The notes: generated by a model not told the origin, from the letters alone. A stretch of 51,006 nucleotides of DNA from Clostridia bacterium (GCA_017936925.1 JAGBEP010000025.1:1-51006), one strand, 5' to 3'; positions 15,843 to 24,308 are shown, counted from the first letter of the stretch. Program-made: numbers and translations.

Positions 15843-17721
15843 ATAAAATTATTTTATTATATTCTATTTGTTCATTTTCTAATATCTCACATTCTCTATT
15901 TGAGCATGTAAATATTATAATTTGTTTTTCTGTTTCATTTGCTAAGTATTTTAAAATTTCTTTCATTCTTTTATTATCATAATATGAAAAACTTTCATCC
16001 ATTATTATTGGCATATTTTCTTCTGAAATTTCTTTTGTAGCACTAATTCTTAGTGCTAAGTATATAAGATCGATTGTTCCTGTACTTAATCTTTCTACTG
16101 GCATATATCGTCCATCTTCTACTTCTATTTGTAAATTATTATCGCTATCTAGATATATGTTTGAATATTTTCCTTTTGTAACTCGCATTAGTATGTTTTT
16201 TAGTTCTTCTAAAAAGTCAGGTGTTATGTTTTCTTTCATTTCTTGATATGCTTTTTCAATTTCTTCTTTTACCATTTCATACATATTATTTAATTCTACT
16301 AGCTCATCTTTTTGTTCATATAAATTTTCAAGTTGTTCATCTATTTCTACTAAGCTATCTAGTTGTTTTAATATGTTTTGATTGTCTACTTCTATAGTTT
16401 TTTCGGCTATTTTATTTTCTGTTAATTCTCTTTCTTTTTCGCTGATGAATTCCACAATATTTTCATATTTTGTGGATAATATATCATCAATAATTTCTTC
16501 TTCAACTCTATTTATAAAGTTATTTTTTAATTCTTCTTCTAGTATTTTTTCTTGATTTTTTATTTTATTTTCTTTTTCTTCTATTTCTCTTCTTTTGATT
16601 TCACACTCTTTTTTCTTTTTTTCTAATTCTTCTTCTAAAATACTTTTTTCTTGATAAATTTTTTTACTATTTCTTTTTATTCTTTTCTTTTTTTTATTTT
16701 GTATTATTAACTTTATTATCAAATCTATTATAGGTATTAGATTTAACATTGATAATATATATTTTCTAGTTATTATTGAAATTGTTGATATTACTATTAT
16801 TGATAACACACACATGCAGTATCCTAATTTTTTAGTTTTTAAATTTTCTTGCCTTGTTGATTCTAGTTTTTCTATTTTTTCTTCAATTTCTTTTTCTATT
16901 AATTCCTCTTTTTCTAGGCTATCTTTAAATATTTTTATTTTTTCTTTTTCTAAATCGCTTTTTTCTAAGTTTGATTTTTGTTTTCTTAGTATCTCTAATA
17001 TTGTTTTATTTTCTTCTAAGTCCACTTGTAAGTTTTCTTTTTGAGTTGCTACTTGATATTTTTGATTTTCATATTGGCTTAATTCTTTTCTTTTGGCTTC
17101 TTTTTCTTCTATTTCTTCTTCTACTAAATTTAGTGGTCTTCCTGTACTTCGATTACTTCCAATCTTTTCTAGTTGTTCTTTATTTAATTTATCAATTGCT
17201 TTTTTATATGATATGTTTTCACTACCAGTTGATACTAAGTTACTTAATTTTTGAATTATCGTATTTTTCATTGTATTTGATAATTTTACGCCTTCTTGTT
17301 CTGCTACACAGCTTGCTAAAAAATGTTCTTCTGTTATTTCTGTTTGTTCAAAAAAGAATAAGCTTTCTTTACTTTTATCAAGTGCATATTGTTTGGTTAT
17401 ATCATTTTTTTCTTTATCATAGATAATTGGAGTTTTTTTCTTAAATTCTCTAAATATTTCATATTCTTCATTATTATCTAGTATATATGATATTTTTCCT
17501 GAATATTCTTCTTTTGCCCATGGTTTATATTTTTCGAAATCTGGTATAGCTTTTCCATTTTTATTTTTTGAGATTCCATAGAACATTGATATTATAAATT
17601 TTAATAGCGTTGACTTTCCAGATTCGTTTTCTCCTGTTATTACATTAATTTTATCTGAAAATTCTATTTCTTTATTTTCTAATTTTCCAAAGCCGTTTAT
17701 TTTTAAATTTTTAATTTTCAT
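15841..17721 (-). CDS. yhaN: YhaN-like SMC/SbcC-type ATPase with membrane segments
   Basis: 626 residues in the SbcC/Rad50-like (AAA_27, YhaN) group. The N-terminal half-site has GFGKLENKEIEF and Walker A GENESGKST (about 31-39); the C-terminal half-site has the signature LSTGTIDLIYLALR (about 543-556) and Walker B MPIIMDES. Between them are coiled coils (about 190-290 and 345-520) broken by hydrophobic segments at about 299-340, the membrane-associated hairpin seen in YhaN rather than the zinc hook of SbcC. It probably works with the adjacent nuclease-like YhaO in DNA end processing. Its ATG overlaps the YhaO stop by one base (TAATG), indicating translational coupling. The length is shorter than B. 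subtilis YhaN, mostly in the coils. Confidence 0.85.
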   Translation of the reverse strand: MKIKNLKINGFGKLENKEIEFSDKINVITGENESGKSTLLKFIISMFYGISKNKNGKAIPDFEKYKPWAKEEYSGKISYILDNNEEYEIFREFKKKTPIIYDKEKNDITKQYALDKSKESLFFFEQTEITEEHFLASCVAEQEGVKLSNTMKNTIIQKLSNLVSTGSENISYKKAIDKLNKEQLEKIGSNRSTGRPLNLVEEEIEEKEAKRKELSQYENQKYQVATQKENLQVDLEENKTILEILRKQKSNLEKSDLEKEKIKIFKDSLEKEELIEKEIEEKIEKLESTRQENLKTKKLGYCMCVLSIIVISTISIITRKYILSMLNLIPIIDLIIKLIIQNKKKKRIKRNSKKIYQEKSILEEELEKKKKECEIKRREIEEKENKIKNQEKILEEELKNNFINRVEEEIIDDILSTKYENIVEFISEKERELTENKIAEKTIEVDNQNILKQLDSLVEIDEQLENLYEQKDELVELNNMYEMVKEEIEKAYQEMKENITPDFLEELKNILMRVTKGKYSNIYLDSDNNLQIEVEDGRYMPVERLSTGTIDLIYLALRISATKEISEENMPIIMDESFSYYDNKRMKEILKYLANETEKQIIIFTCSNRECEILENEQIEYNKIIL

Positions 17722-18794
17722 TATAATACCTCTAACCCTATTTCTATTGCCTTTTCTATAAATTCTTGGTCTAATCTTTCTTTTTTTTGTTTTTCTAGCA
17801 TATTTCTAACGAAGATGCCTTTAATATTATTTTCATTCTTTAGCTCTTCAATATCTATTCCTGTTTTTGTGTTATCTTTTATTTTAATTATATTTTCGAT
17901 TGTAATAACTTTTTTAATTTCATTTATATCTAATTGAAAGAACCTTTTTCCTGTTAGAATAATTTTATAAAAGTTTTGTTTTTCTAGATTTAACTCTTCT
18001 AATTTAGTTATTATATCTTCATTTGAATTTAATTGTGTTATATCAAGTTCTTTTTCTTCAAATTCTCTTTTGTCTATTTGGACAAACTTAATGTTTAAAT
18101 CATTTTCTGTAATTTCTCCTACTATCATCCCATGTTTTCCTAATTCATCAAATCCTAGACTAATAATTGAGCCTGGATAAAAGATTGTTTGGTTTTTTTC
18201 TTCATTATAGTATGGTTTATGGATATGTCCTAATGCTATATAATCAAATCCTAATTTGTTTAATTTCGATTGGCTTAATGGGTTATATTCTCTCATTTCG
18301 TCATAACCGCCATCTAATGAGGCATGTGTTAGTAGAATATTAATTTCTTTTTTATCTTCTATTTTTATTTCTTCTATTTTAGATTCTTTACAATAAAAAT
18401 CTGTAAATCCATATCCATAAATATGGATATTTCCAAGATCTATTTTTTCAATCTTATCTTTGAATATGTGTACATTTTCTGCCCAATTATATGTAGCATA
18501 GAATGAATTTGATATGTACGGATCATGATTTCCTGGTGAAATAAATATTTTTACTTCTGGTATTTCTTTAAATAATCTATTTATATAGTCGATACTAGAT
18601 TTTTTTATATAATTTTGTTCGTATAAATCTCCTGCTATGAAGATTACTTCTATTTCATTTTCTTTTACATACTCTATAATCTCTTTTACTGCGTTTCTTT
18701 GTTCTATTCTTCTTTTTTGTGGTAAACCACTTATTTGTCCTAAGTTATCAAACTTGGAGTCTAAATGTAGATCTGCTATATGTACAAATTTCAT
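17721..18794 (-). CDS. yhaO: YhaO/SbcD-like metallophosphoesterase (DNA exonuclease)
   Basis: 357 residues of the Mre11/SbcD calcineurin-like family. All metal motifs are present: HIADLHLDSKF (D-x-H, about 6-16), GDLYE (about 56), GNHDP (about 92), LLTHASLDGG (about 163), and GHIHKP (about 197-202). The C-terminal part has a YhaO-like capping region. It probably cleaves DNA as a complex with the downstream YhaN ATPase. The start at 18794 is preceded by AAGGAGAAA. The promoter lies inside the stem-loop at 18883-18931. Confidence 0.9.
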   Translation of the reverse strand: MKFVHIADLHLDSKFDNLGQISGLPQKRRIEQRNAVKEIIEYVKENEIEVIFIAGDLYEQNYIKKSSIDYINRLFKEIPEVKIFISPGNHDPYISNSFYATYNWAENVHIFKDKIEKIDLGNIHIYGYGFTDFYCKESKIEEIKIEDKKEINILLTHASLDGGYDEMREYNPLSQSKLNKLGFDYIALGHIHKPYYNEEKNQTIFYPGSIISLGFDELGKHGMIVGEITENDLNIKFVQIDKREFEEKELDITQLNSNEDIITKLEELNLEKQNFYKIILTGKRFFQLDINEIKKVITIENIIKIKDNTKTGIDIEELKNENNIKGIFVRNMLEKQKKERLDQEFIEKAIEIGLEVL

Positions 18795-18882
18795 TTGTTT
18801 TTCTCCTTATTTTTTATGTTTATAAGCTAAATATTTAAAGTTTATGAGTATTTTTAAAAAATATTTTCTCATAAAAATAAAA

Positions 18883-18931
18883 AAAATATTGACTTGATTA
18901 TATCAAATTGATATTTTCTAGTCAATATTTT
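18883..18931 (-). promoter_or_regulatory. Stem-loop holding the coupling-protein terminator and the yhaO promoter
   Basis: AAAATATTGACT (18883-18894) and AGTCAATATTTT (18920-18931) form a perfect 12-bp stem just after the VirD4 stop codon, with a T-run following on the minus strand: a terminator. The same bases carry a near-consensus promoter for yhaO: TTGACT (complement of 18920-18925), a 17-bp spacer and TATAAT (complement of 18897-18902). The spacer contains the perfect palindrome ATATCAAATTGATAT (18900-18914). Confidence 0.65.
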
Positions 18932-18943
18932 CAAACATTTGTT

Positions 18944-20488
18944 TTAATCATTTGTGTCATTTAAGCTTCCAAATAGTTCATCAAATTTAGCTTCTAACTC
19001 TTTTTGAATGTCTACAACTTCTTTCTTGGTTTGAGCCTTTGGCGTTTCAACTGGTTCTAAAGGTAATTGCATTGGCATTTCTTCTTCTGGAATTACTGTG
19101 CCTTGAGTCTCTGCTGTTTTTTCTTCTTTTATTGGTTCATCATCTTTAAATAAATCGTCTAATTGTTCTATTTGTGTAGGCTCTTTATTTTCTTCTTCCT
19201 CTACATATGGATTGTAGGGATTATATTTTCTCCATTTTCCTCTGTCTATGTCTTCTCTGTCATTGTGATCTACTGCGAAAGGTTTTATTAGTTTTTCTGT
19301 AGGATATTTATAGTAGTAATATTTTGCAGCTTTTATTGGCTTTATTCCTTTTTCATAAATAATACATTCATCATTATCCATTCTACGCAATTCGTCTGGT
19401 GTTAGTAAGGCTCTTGCCATATTTTGATCTGATACGCTTTTTCCTTGTTTCCAGTCTGCCCTATCTTTGTTTACTGATTCACTTTCTCTAAAGATTGTTT
19501 TTTCTCCTAGTGCTTTAGAGAAATATTCAACTGTTTTTTGTGAGTTACTTCCTAGGAAAAGGTGAGTATCACAGTTACCCATAATAGTTTCATGGGCTTT
19601 ATCATAAACTGCTTCTAGCTGATCTAAGTTCTGTAATATTACGCTGAATGATATTTTTCTACTTCTTGATGTAGATATTTTTTTATCGAAGTCTGGTATT
19701 TTTCCTATATTTGCGAACTCATCTAGGATGAAATATGTTGGAACTGGAAGTGCTCCTCCACACTCATCAGCATAATCATATAATTGTTGTATCATTTGTG
19801 AGAAGAATATTGTAAGTAGGAAATCATATGCAGCATGTGTATCTGAAGATATAACATATACTGCTGTTTTTTCTTTACCTATTTCTTCAAAATCAATTGT
19901 ATTTGTAGATGTTAATTCAGCGATTTCTCTTGAGTCAAATTTACCTAATTTTGATTGTAGTGAAGATAAAATTGATCCATATGTTTTTTCTGGAGCAATT
20001 TCAATAGATTTATAGTTCATTCTAGCTGGATGATCAAAAGGTAATTGGTTCATTAAGTTTGTTAATAAGTTATCTCCACCATTATTATTAGCAGCTCTTA
20101 CTAGTTCTGCACAACTTGCTAAGTTTTGTTCTTCTGGTGGTCTTACTGCTTTTAGATAGTATATTAATGCTTTTAATAGCATTTCTGCCATATCATCCCA
20201 ATATGGATCAGATGATTTTACTGATTCTCCTTGTCCTTTTACTATTGTGTTTGCTATAACGTCAACATCTATTTCATTTTTTATATGTAATAAAGGATTG
20301 TATCCATCGCTTTTTTGTGGTCTTACTAGGTTTAATACTTTAATCTTGTAGCCTTTTTCTTTTAGATATCCTGCTGTTTTGTCATATAACTCACCTTTTG
20401 GGTCTGTAAATACGTATGATCCTAGTAATTGACAAGCATTAGGAATAACGTATGATGCAGATTTACCAGCACCAGATCCGTCCAACAA
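18944..20488 (-). CDS. VirD4-type coupling protein, motor-domain fragment (frameshifted gene)
   Basis: About 510 residues of a type IV coupling protein starting within Walker A. The open frame begins after a TAG with TTG codons and has no ribosome-binding site, so it is probably not an independent start. It continues as DGSGAGKSASYVIPNACQ. Visible motifs: FTDPKGEL after Walker A, Walker B YFILDEFANIG (about 258), the arginine-finger/TraG-type ISTSRSRKISFSVILQNLDQL, and a C-terminal acidic tail rich in Glu and Pro (about 420-514). Together with the upstream fragment it would make a roughly 670-residue VirD4/TraG ATPase that brings DNA or proteins to a type IV secretion channel. As sequenced the Walker A loop is split between two frames, so activity needs frameshifting or the sequence is in error. 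Confidence 0.85.
   Translation of the reverse strand: MLDGSGAGKSASYVIPNACQLLGSYVFTDPKGELYDKTAGYLKEKGYKIKVLNLVRPQKSDGYNPLLHIKNEIDVDVIANTIVKGQGESVKSSDPYWDDMAEMLLKALIYYLKAVRPPEEQNLASCAELVRAANNNGGDNLLTNLMNQLPFDHPARMNYKSIEIAPEKTYGSILSSLQSKLGKFDSREIAELTSTNTIDFEEIGKEKTAVYVISSDTHAAYDFLLTIFFSQMIQQLYDYADECGGALPVPTYFILDEFANIGKIPDFDKKISTSRSRKISFSVILQNLDQLEAVYDKAHETIMGNCDTHLFLGSNSQKTVEYFSKALGEKTIFRESESVNKDRADWKQGKSVSDQNMARALLTPDELRRMDNDECIIYEKGIKPIKAAKYYYYKYPTEKLIKPFAVDHNDREDIDRGKWRKYNPYNPYVEEEENKEPTQIEQLDDLFKDDEPIKEEKTAETQGTVIPEEEMPMQLPLEPVETPKAQTKKEVVDIQKELEAKFDELFGSLNDTND
20463..20488 (-). other. Frameshift site inside the VirD4 Walker A motif
   Basis: The upstream frame reads ...NVLVVG then RIWCW-stop; the other frame is closed by TAG just before 20488. 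The switch must therefore occur within these 26 bases. Skipping one base (the C in GGACGGATCT, minus strand) gives VVGGSGAGKS, a perfect Walker A. The extra base is not in a homopolymer, and it creates the codon CGG, which is rare in such AT-rich genes. Confidence 0.85.
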
Positions 20489-20954
20489 CTAGTACGTTTA
20501 CGTTACCACGTTTATCTACTGGCAAATAGTTTTTTTCTGCTAGTATTATTCCTTCTTTATTACTTAGTACTTTATATTGTTCGCCATTTGTACACCAATC
20601 GCTGGAACCGTTTTCAATTCCATCATATTCATGTTTTGGTAACGCCTTGCTAATACCTACTATTACTGCAAATAAGTACACTACTGTAAATCTCCATAGT
20701 GTTGCCCAAAAGTAGCCATTTGATTCGCCTACAACACAAAGCGCAATTGCTTCCCAAGGTTTTACAATATATTTTCCTAATGTTAAAAACAGTGCTTCCC
20801 ACCTTGCATCACCTACTTGCTTGAACGCTTCACAAAAAGCTAGTCCTGTAGGCGCAACAAATACTATGATTAATATTAACCATAGTATAAAGCTGACTAT
20901 TAACTTTCCTTTTATTTTTTTGATGGCTTTTGAAATTTTTTCTCCAAATTTCAT
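20463..20954 (-). CDS. VirD4-type coupling protein, N-terminal membrane fragment
   Basis: 163 residues as read: a short basic N-terminus, a transmembrane helix at about 17-38, a periplasm-equivalent loop, a second helix at about 85-125, then a cytoplasmic part DWCTNGEQYKVLSNKEGIILAE...VDKRGNVNVLVVG that leads straight into the nucleotide-binding site. This is the standard two-helix anchor of VirD4/TraG proteins. The frame ends 5 codons after VVG because of a +1 shift; the motor domain continues in the next frame (18944-20488). The likely start ATG at 20954 follows GGATGAAGT. It is third in the operon after the 177- and 142-residue genes. Confidence 0.8.
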   Translation of the reverse strand: MKFGEKISKAIKKIKGKLIVSFILWLILIIVFVAPTGLAFCEAFKQVGDARWEALFLTLGKYIVKPWEAIALCVVGESNGYFWATLWRFTVVYLFAVIVGISKALPKHEYDGIENGSSDWCTNGEQYKVLSNKEGIILAEKNYLPVDKRGNVNVLVVGRIWCW

Positions 20955-20989
20955 ATTACTTCATCCTTTTCTTTGGTTAGTATTTCGTT

Positions 20990-21418
20990 TTATCTATCGC
21001 CTTCGCTTTTACCGCTGTTATTTTGTTCGTATTTTTCTTGAGCTTTTCTTTCTAATTCAGCCTTTTCTCTAGCAGCTCTTTGTGCTTCATTTTCTGGAAC
21101 TTCTTTAGCTTTTTGAGCTCTTCCAACTTCTCTATCAATAACGATTGTTACTCCATTTTCTGTCATTTCAGCTGCAGTTACTGGATTTAATGAATCTCCT
21201 TGTTCTCCTGGTTTTATTCCTTCTCTAATTTGAGGTGCAGGAACAACAGTTGCACTTGTAACATCTTTTCTTGTGGTTTCAAATCCTACTGGAGCCACTT
21301 CTTGTGCTTTTGTTGCAATTACTCTGCATTCATCTGTTTTTTCCATTAACTTTTTAGCTTCTTCTGGAGTTAAGCGGTTACTATCCCCATTATGAGTAGT
21401 AGTACGTGTATTTTCCAT
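20990..21418 (-). CDS. Hypothetical 142-residue hydrophilic protein of the coupling-protein operon
   Basis: I do not recognise a family. The protein is hydrophilic, without signal peptide or membrane helix. It has a Thr-rich N-terminus (MENTRTTTHNGDSNRLTPEE), a middle with Pro/Val stretches (SATVVPAPQIREGIKPGEQG), and a helical Lys/Glu/Ala-rich C-terminus. It uses Ala, Pro and Gly more than its neighbours, consistent with a different origin. The gene lies 15 bp after the 177-residue gene and 35 bp before the VirD4 gene, with a GGGGAAAA-type site. A role as accessory or substrate protein in DNA/protein transfer is inferred from position only. Confidence 0.65.
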   Translation of the reverse strand: MENTRTTTHNGDSNRLTPEEAKKLMEKTDECRVIATKAQEVAPVGFETTRKDVTSATVVPAPQIREGIKPGEQGDSLNPVTAAEMTENGVTIVIDREVGRAQKAKEVPENEAQRAAREKAELERKAQEKYEQNNSGKSEGDR

Positions 21419-21433
21419 AATTTTCCCCTTTCG

Positions 21434-21967
21434 CTAGTTTCTATCCTTTTTATCTGTGATTTCGAACATTACATAAGTTTTGTTAGCTTGTAATGTGCAT
21501 TTTCCTTTTACTTCTTTTGTTTCTTCATCATAGTATAGCCTAGGCTTTACTTCGTCTGTAGTGTCTGGATCTATAATTGTAATTGGTCTTTTTAAATTTG
21601 GTGTATATTCGAATTCTCTAAACTCTGTTTCGTTTTCATTATATAATGTTTCAAACTTCATAGGTACTGGAGTGTTAGATACTCTCACTATATTTGTACG
21701 CGTTTCTAAAAAGCCATTGTTTACAACGACTTTATCTTTTCCAAAAGAAAAGATAACTAATTCATTTCCTTCGGGAGCAGGATCCATTAAAAAGAAGGTT
21801 TTCTTTTTATTTCTTCCTATATACTCTTCATAATAGTTTAGTCTTTCTATTGTAAACTTTGGTGATTTGTCTAAAAATTCTTTTTCTGTTTTGTTTACTT
21901 TATATATTACAGTATTTATTGATTCCGGCTCTGTAATACTAAAGTGTTTTCCAAAAATTTCTTCCAT
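21434..21967 (-). CDS. Hypothetical 177-residue protein, first gene of the coupling-protein operon
   Basis: No recognised family. Soluble, acidic and beta-rich, with no signal peptide. Features that might help a search: YYEEYIGRNKKKTFFLMDP (about 46-64), ELVIFSFGKDKVVVNNGF, PMKFETLYN, and a C-terminal strand-rich part ending YVMFEITDKKDRN. The ATG at 21967 follows AGGGGTGT. It is driven by the consensus promoter and palindrome at 22009-22058 and leads the operon to VirD4, so it may be a regulator or accessory protein of the transfer system. It lacks a visible HTH, so it is not an obvious repressor of its own promoter. Confidence 0.65.
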   Translation of the reverse strand: MEEIFGKHFSITEPESINTVIYKVNKTEKEFLDKSPKFTIERLNYYEEYIGRNKKKTFFLMDPAPEGNELVIFSFGKDKVVVNNGFLETRTNIVRVSNTPVPMKFETLYNENETEFREFEYTPNLKRPITIIDPDTTDEVKPRLYYDEETKEVKGKCTLQANKTYVMFEITDKKDRN

Positions 21968-22008
21968 TTTACACCCCTTCTATACAAAAAAATTGTATTT
22001 TATCTTTC

Positions 22009-22058
22009 GTATAATCAACGTACATCTTGATTATACTACTTTTCTATTTTTATGTCAA
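22009..22058 (-). promoter_or_regulatory. Consensus promoter with a perfect 10-bp palindromic operator
   Basis: The minus strand shows TTGACA (complement of 22053-22058), a 17-bp spacer and TATAAT (complement of 22030-22035). GTATAATCAA (22009-22018) and TTGATTATAC (22027-22036) form a perfect inverted repeat separated by 8 bases. It covers the -10 box and is centred where transcription should start. A second TTGACA overlaps upstream on the same strand. This is the usual form of a repressor-controlled promoter. Confidence 0.8.
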
Positions 22059-22068
22059 CTGTCAAGAA

Positions 22069-22953
22069 CTACAAATTTTTGACCCTTCTTGGGTTAAAAT
22101 TGCTTATTTCTTTTAATTTTTTAAATAATTTAATTTCTTCGTCATTTATTGCTTTTGGCATCATGATTTTTACAACTGCTATTAGGTTTCCTCTTCCACC
22201 TTTTCCGTCTTTATATCCTTTTCCTGGTATAGTAATTGTATCTCCACTTTGCGTTCCTTTTGGCACTTGAACTTCTATTTCTTCGTCGATACTTTGGACA
22301 GTTATTTTTGTACTAAGGGCTGATTCCCATGGTGATATCAGTAGGTCAGTATATAGATCTATTCCTTGAAGTCGCAGATTTTGATTGTCTTTAATTTTTA
22401 TTTTTATGAATAAATCTCCGTTTTTCCCTCCGTTTTTTCCCGGTTTTCCTTGCCCTATTATGCGTATTTTTTCGTTGTTACGAATTCCTGCTGGTATTTT
22501 TACATCTATTTTTTTACTTCCATTGTCTACTGTTTTAAATGTGATACTTTTAGTGGCTCCAAAAAAACTTTCTGATATAGTAGCTGTTATTTCTGTATTT
22601 ATGTTTTCTCCTCTTTCAGCGTCTTTTTTATTGTTATTTTCTTCTTCTTTTTTTTCACCAAAAAATAGATTCATAAAGTCTTTAACTTTCGCCTCTTGAT
22701 ACTTTTGACTTTGTTTTTTATGTCTTCCAATGTAATAGTTCCACAATCTGTCGTATTTTCTTTTTTGTTTGGCATTTGATAGTATATTATATGCTTCTCC
22801 TATATCTTTAAATCTTTCTTCAGCTTTTGGATTATTTCCATTAACGTCTGGATGGTATTTTTTGGCTAAATCTCTATATGCATTTTTTATTTCATCTATA
22901 TTAACTTTATTATTTTCAAATCCTAATATTTTGTAATAATCTTTTACTACCAT
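22069..22953 (-). CDS. CbpA-type J-domain co-chaperone (DnaJ without zinc finger)
   Basis: 294 residues. The N-terminal J domain (about 4-72: DYYKILGFENN, KYHPDVNGN with the HPD motif, RFKDIGEAYNILSN) is followed by a charged linker and a DnaJ C-terminal substrate-binding domain (about 115-280, with ITFKTVDNGSKKIDVKIPAGI, GDLFIKIKI and VQVPKGTQSGDTITIPGKG). The Gly/Phe region is short, and there are no CxxCxGxG zinc-finger repeats, so it is a type II (CbpA-like) J-protein that would stimulate DnaK. It is not linked to dnaK/grpE here. The ribosome-binding site is GGAGGATG. Its stop codon lies only 11 bp before the -35 box of the next operon. Confidence 0.9.
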   Translation of the reverse strand: MVVKDYYKILGFENNKVNIDEIKNAYRDLAKKYHPDVNGNNPKAEERFKDIGEAYNILSNAKQKRKYDRLWNYYIGRHKKQSQKYQEAKVKDFMNLFFGEKKEEENNNKKDAERGENINTEITATISESFFGATKSITFKTVDNGSKKIDVKIPAGIRNNEKIRIIGQGKPGKNGGKNGDLFIKIKIKDNQNLRLQGIDLYTDLLISPWESALSTKITVQSIDEEIEVQVPKGTQSGDTITIPGKGYKDGKGGRGNLIAVVKIMMPKAINDEEIKLFKKLKEISNFNPRRVKNL

Positions 22954-23075
22954 TTAACATCCTCCAATAACCCTGGATAATTTCGTTTGTATTATATCAT
23001 AAGTTTTTTTAATTTGGAACAGTTTGTTATGCTTTTTAAATGACTTTTTCACAGCTTTATTTTTCAATTAAAAAT

Positions 23076-23105
23076 AAGTGGGCAAAAGTAGCCTTTTACC
23101 CACTT
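23076..23105 (-). terminator. Terminator after the 138-residue membrane protein
   Basis: AAGTGGGCAAAAG (23076-23088) and CTTTTACCCACTT (23093-23105) form a 13-bp stem with one mismatch. On the minus strand it is followed by ATTTTTAATT, and the stop codon (complement of 23104-23106) lies at its foot. Confidence 0.7.
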
Positions 23106-23520
23106 AGACCTTTCGAAAACCTCTTTTCCACGTTTCGTATCGGACGTCTCTATTCAATTTGTTTAGCTCTTCCAGTTGCTGACTAATGTAATTCCAATCC
23201 TCTTCAGTAAAGTGAAATTCTTGATTTTTTATCGCACTGTATTCTTGCATTGCGTTTATAATTCCAATTTCCATCTGTTCAAAAAATTTTTGTGGTTTTT
23301 GTGGATTATAATTCATCTGATAATAAATACCTGTGATATTTTCTTCTCTGGTGATGTTTTCTTTTTCAAGATTGTTTACTTCATCATATACTCTTTTAAG
23401 GTCAATTACTTTTCGGCAGAACCGTACTCCTTTCTCAAACCGTTGATTTTGAATGATACTGTTCAAATACAAAGCTAATCCGACAAGCAGTATCAATACT
23501 AGTATTTCTTCGTATCGCAT
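23104..23520 (-). CDS. Small membrane-anchored helical protein, unknown
   Basis: 138 residues. Residues 4-22 are a transmembrane segment (EEILVLILLVGLALYL), followed by a cytoplasmic or external helical region with many charged residues and several Tyr and Trp. No family recognised. The start MRYEEI at 23520 is chosen because GGAGGTACAAGAT places a good ribosome-binding site 8 bases upstream; the frame extends 15 bases further to a TTG that contains that site. It lies alone between yqeK and the J-protein gene with its own terminator. Confidence 0.65.
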   Translation of the reverse strand: MRYEEILVLILLVGLALYLNSIIQNQRFEKGVRFCRKVIDLKRVYDEVNNLEKENITREENITGIYYQMNYNPQKPQKFFEQMEIGIINAMQEYSAIKNQEFHFTEEDWNYISQQLEELNKLNRDVRYETWKRGFRKV

Positions 23521-23583
23521 ATCTTGTACCTCCAAAAATATTTGTGCTTTATTATAATTGCTTTTCTTTGGTTTTTCAATATT

Positions 23584-24162
23584 TTATTTAGAAATATTTT
23601 GGATTTTCTCTAGATAATTATTTCTTGCTATTATTGTTTTAGGATCAATTGTTTTTTGTTTTTCTATTCTTTCTTGTATTGTTCTATCCATACATCTTAT
23701 AACCGCTGATTTCAAGTTGTTTTTGGCTAGTTCATATGTTTCTTGAGTACCTATGTATTTTCTATCAATACTACAACAATCTGCAACAAACAATATTTCT
23801 GAAAGTAATGTCATATTTGAATTTCCAGTCGTATGATTTGCTATTGCTTCTATCATTTCATTATCAAAGTCTAACTCTTCTTTGGCTATTATTGCACCTA
23901 CTTTTCCATGTAATAATCCTGGGCTTTTTATTTCTTCTGGAGTCATTTTTTCTTTTCTTTTTTCTAAAAATGCGATTTTTTCTTCGTGTGACATTTCTTT
24001 TGCTATGTCATGTGCTATTCCTATCAATCTTGCTTTTTCTATGTCAGCTCCATAAATTTTTGCAAATTCGATGCATCTTTCTTCTACGCATTGTGAATGA
24101 TAAAATCTTTTTTCTGATAATCTTTTTTTTACTTCTTTTTTTACTTCTTCGTAATCTTTCAT
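23584..24162 (-). CDS. yqeK: YqeK-type HD-domain Ap4A hydrolase
   Basis: 192 residues matching the YqeK family: RFYHSQCVEE (first metal His, about 22), GIAHDIAKE (HD, about 50-51), GLLHGKVGA (His about 84), NHTTGN (about 109), and the distal Asp in FVADCCSIDRKY (about 126). YqeK cleaves diadenosine tetraphosphate symmetrically. The distal motif CCSIDR differs from the more usual 'YIEPxR', but the Asp is kept. In many Firmicutes yqeK is next to nadD and rsfS; neither is here. The ATG at 24162 follows AGAAAGGCG. Confidence 0.85.
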   Translation of the reverse strand: MKDYEEVKKEVKKRLSEKRFYHSQCVEERCIEFAKIYGADIEKARLIGIAHDIAKEMSHEEKIAFLEKRKEKMTPEEIKSPGLLHGKVGAIIAKEELDFDNEMIEAIANHTTGNSNMTLLSEILFVADCCSIDRKYIGTQETYELAKNNLKSAVIRCMDRTIQERIEKQKTIDPKTIIARNNYLEKIQNISK

Positions 24163-24308
24163 TTTTTCGCCTTTCTGTTATTTTCTCTTAATTATAAATC
24201 GGATTTATATTATCATCTTTTTCTTTTTTTGTAAATTTTAAATTATTTATAGATTCATTTTAAGTCATAATTTCGTTTTATATTTTATTTTTTTAATAAT
24301 TTTTGTTA

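Noticed and set aside
24163..24308. A riboswitch or small gene between yqeK and the surface-protein gene
   Set aside because: The stretch is A/T only, with no conserved riboswitch core, ribosome-binding site or ORF that I could support.
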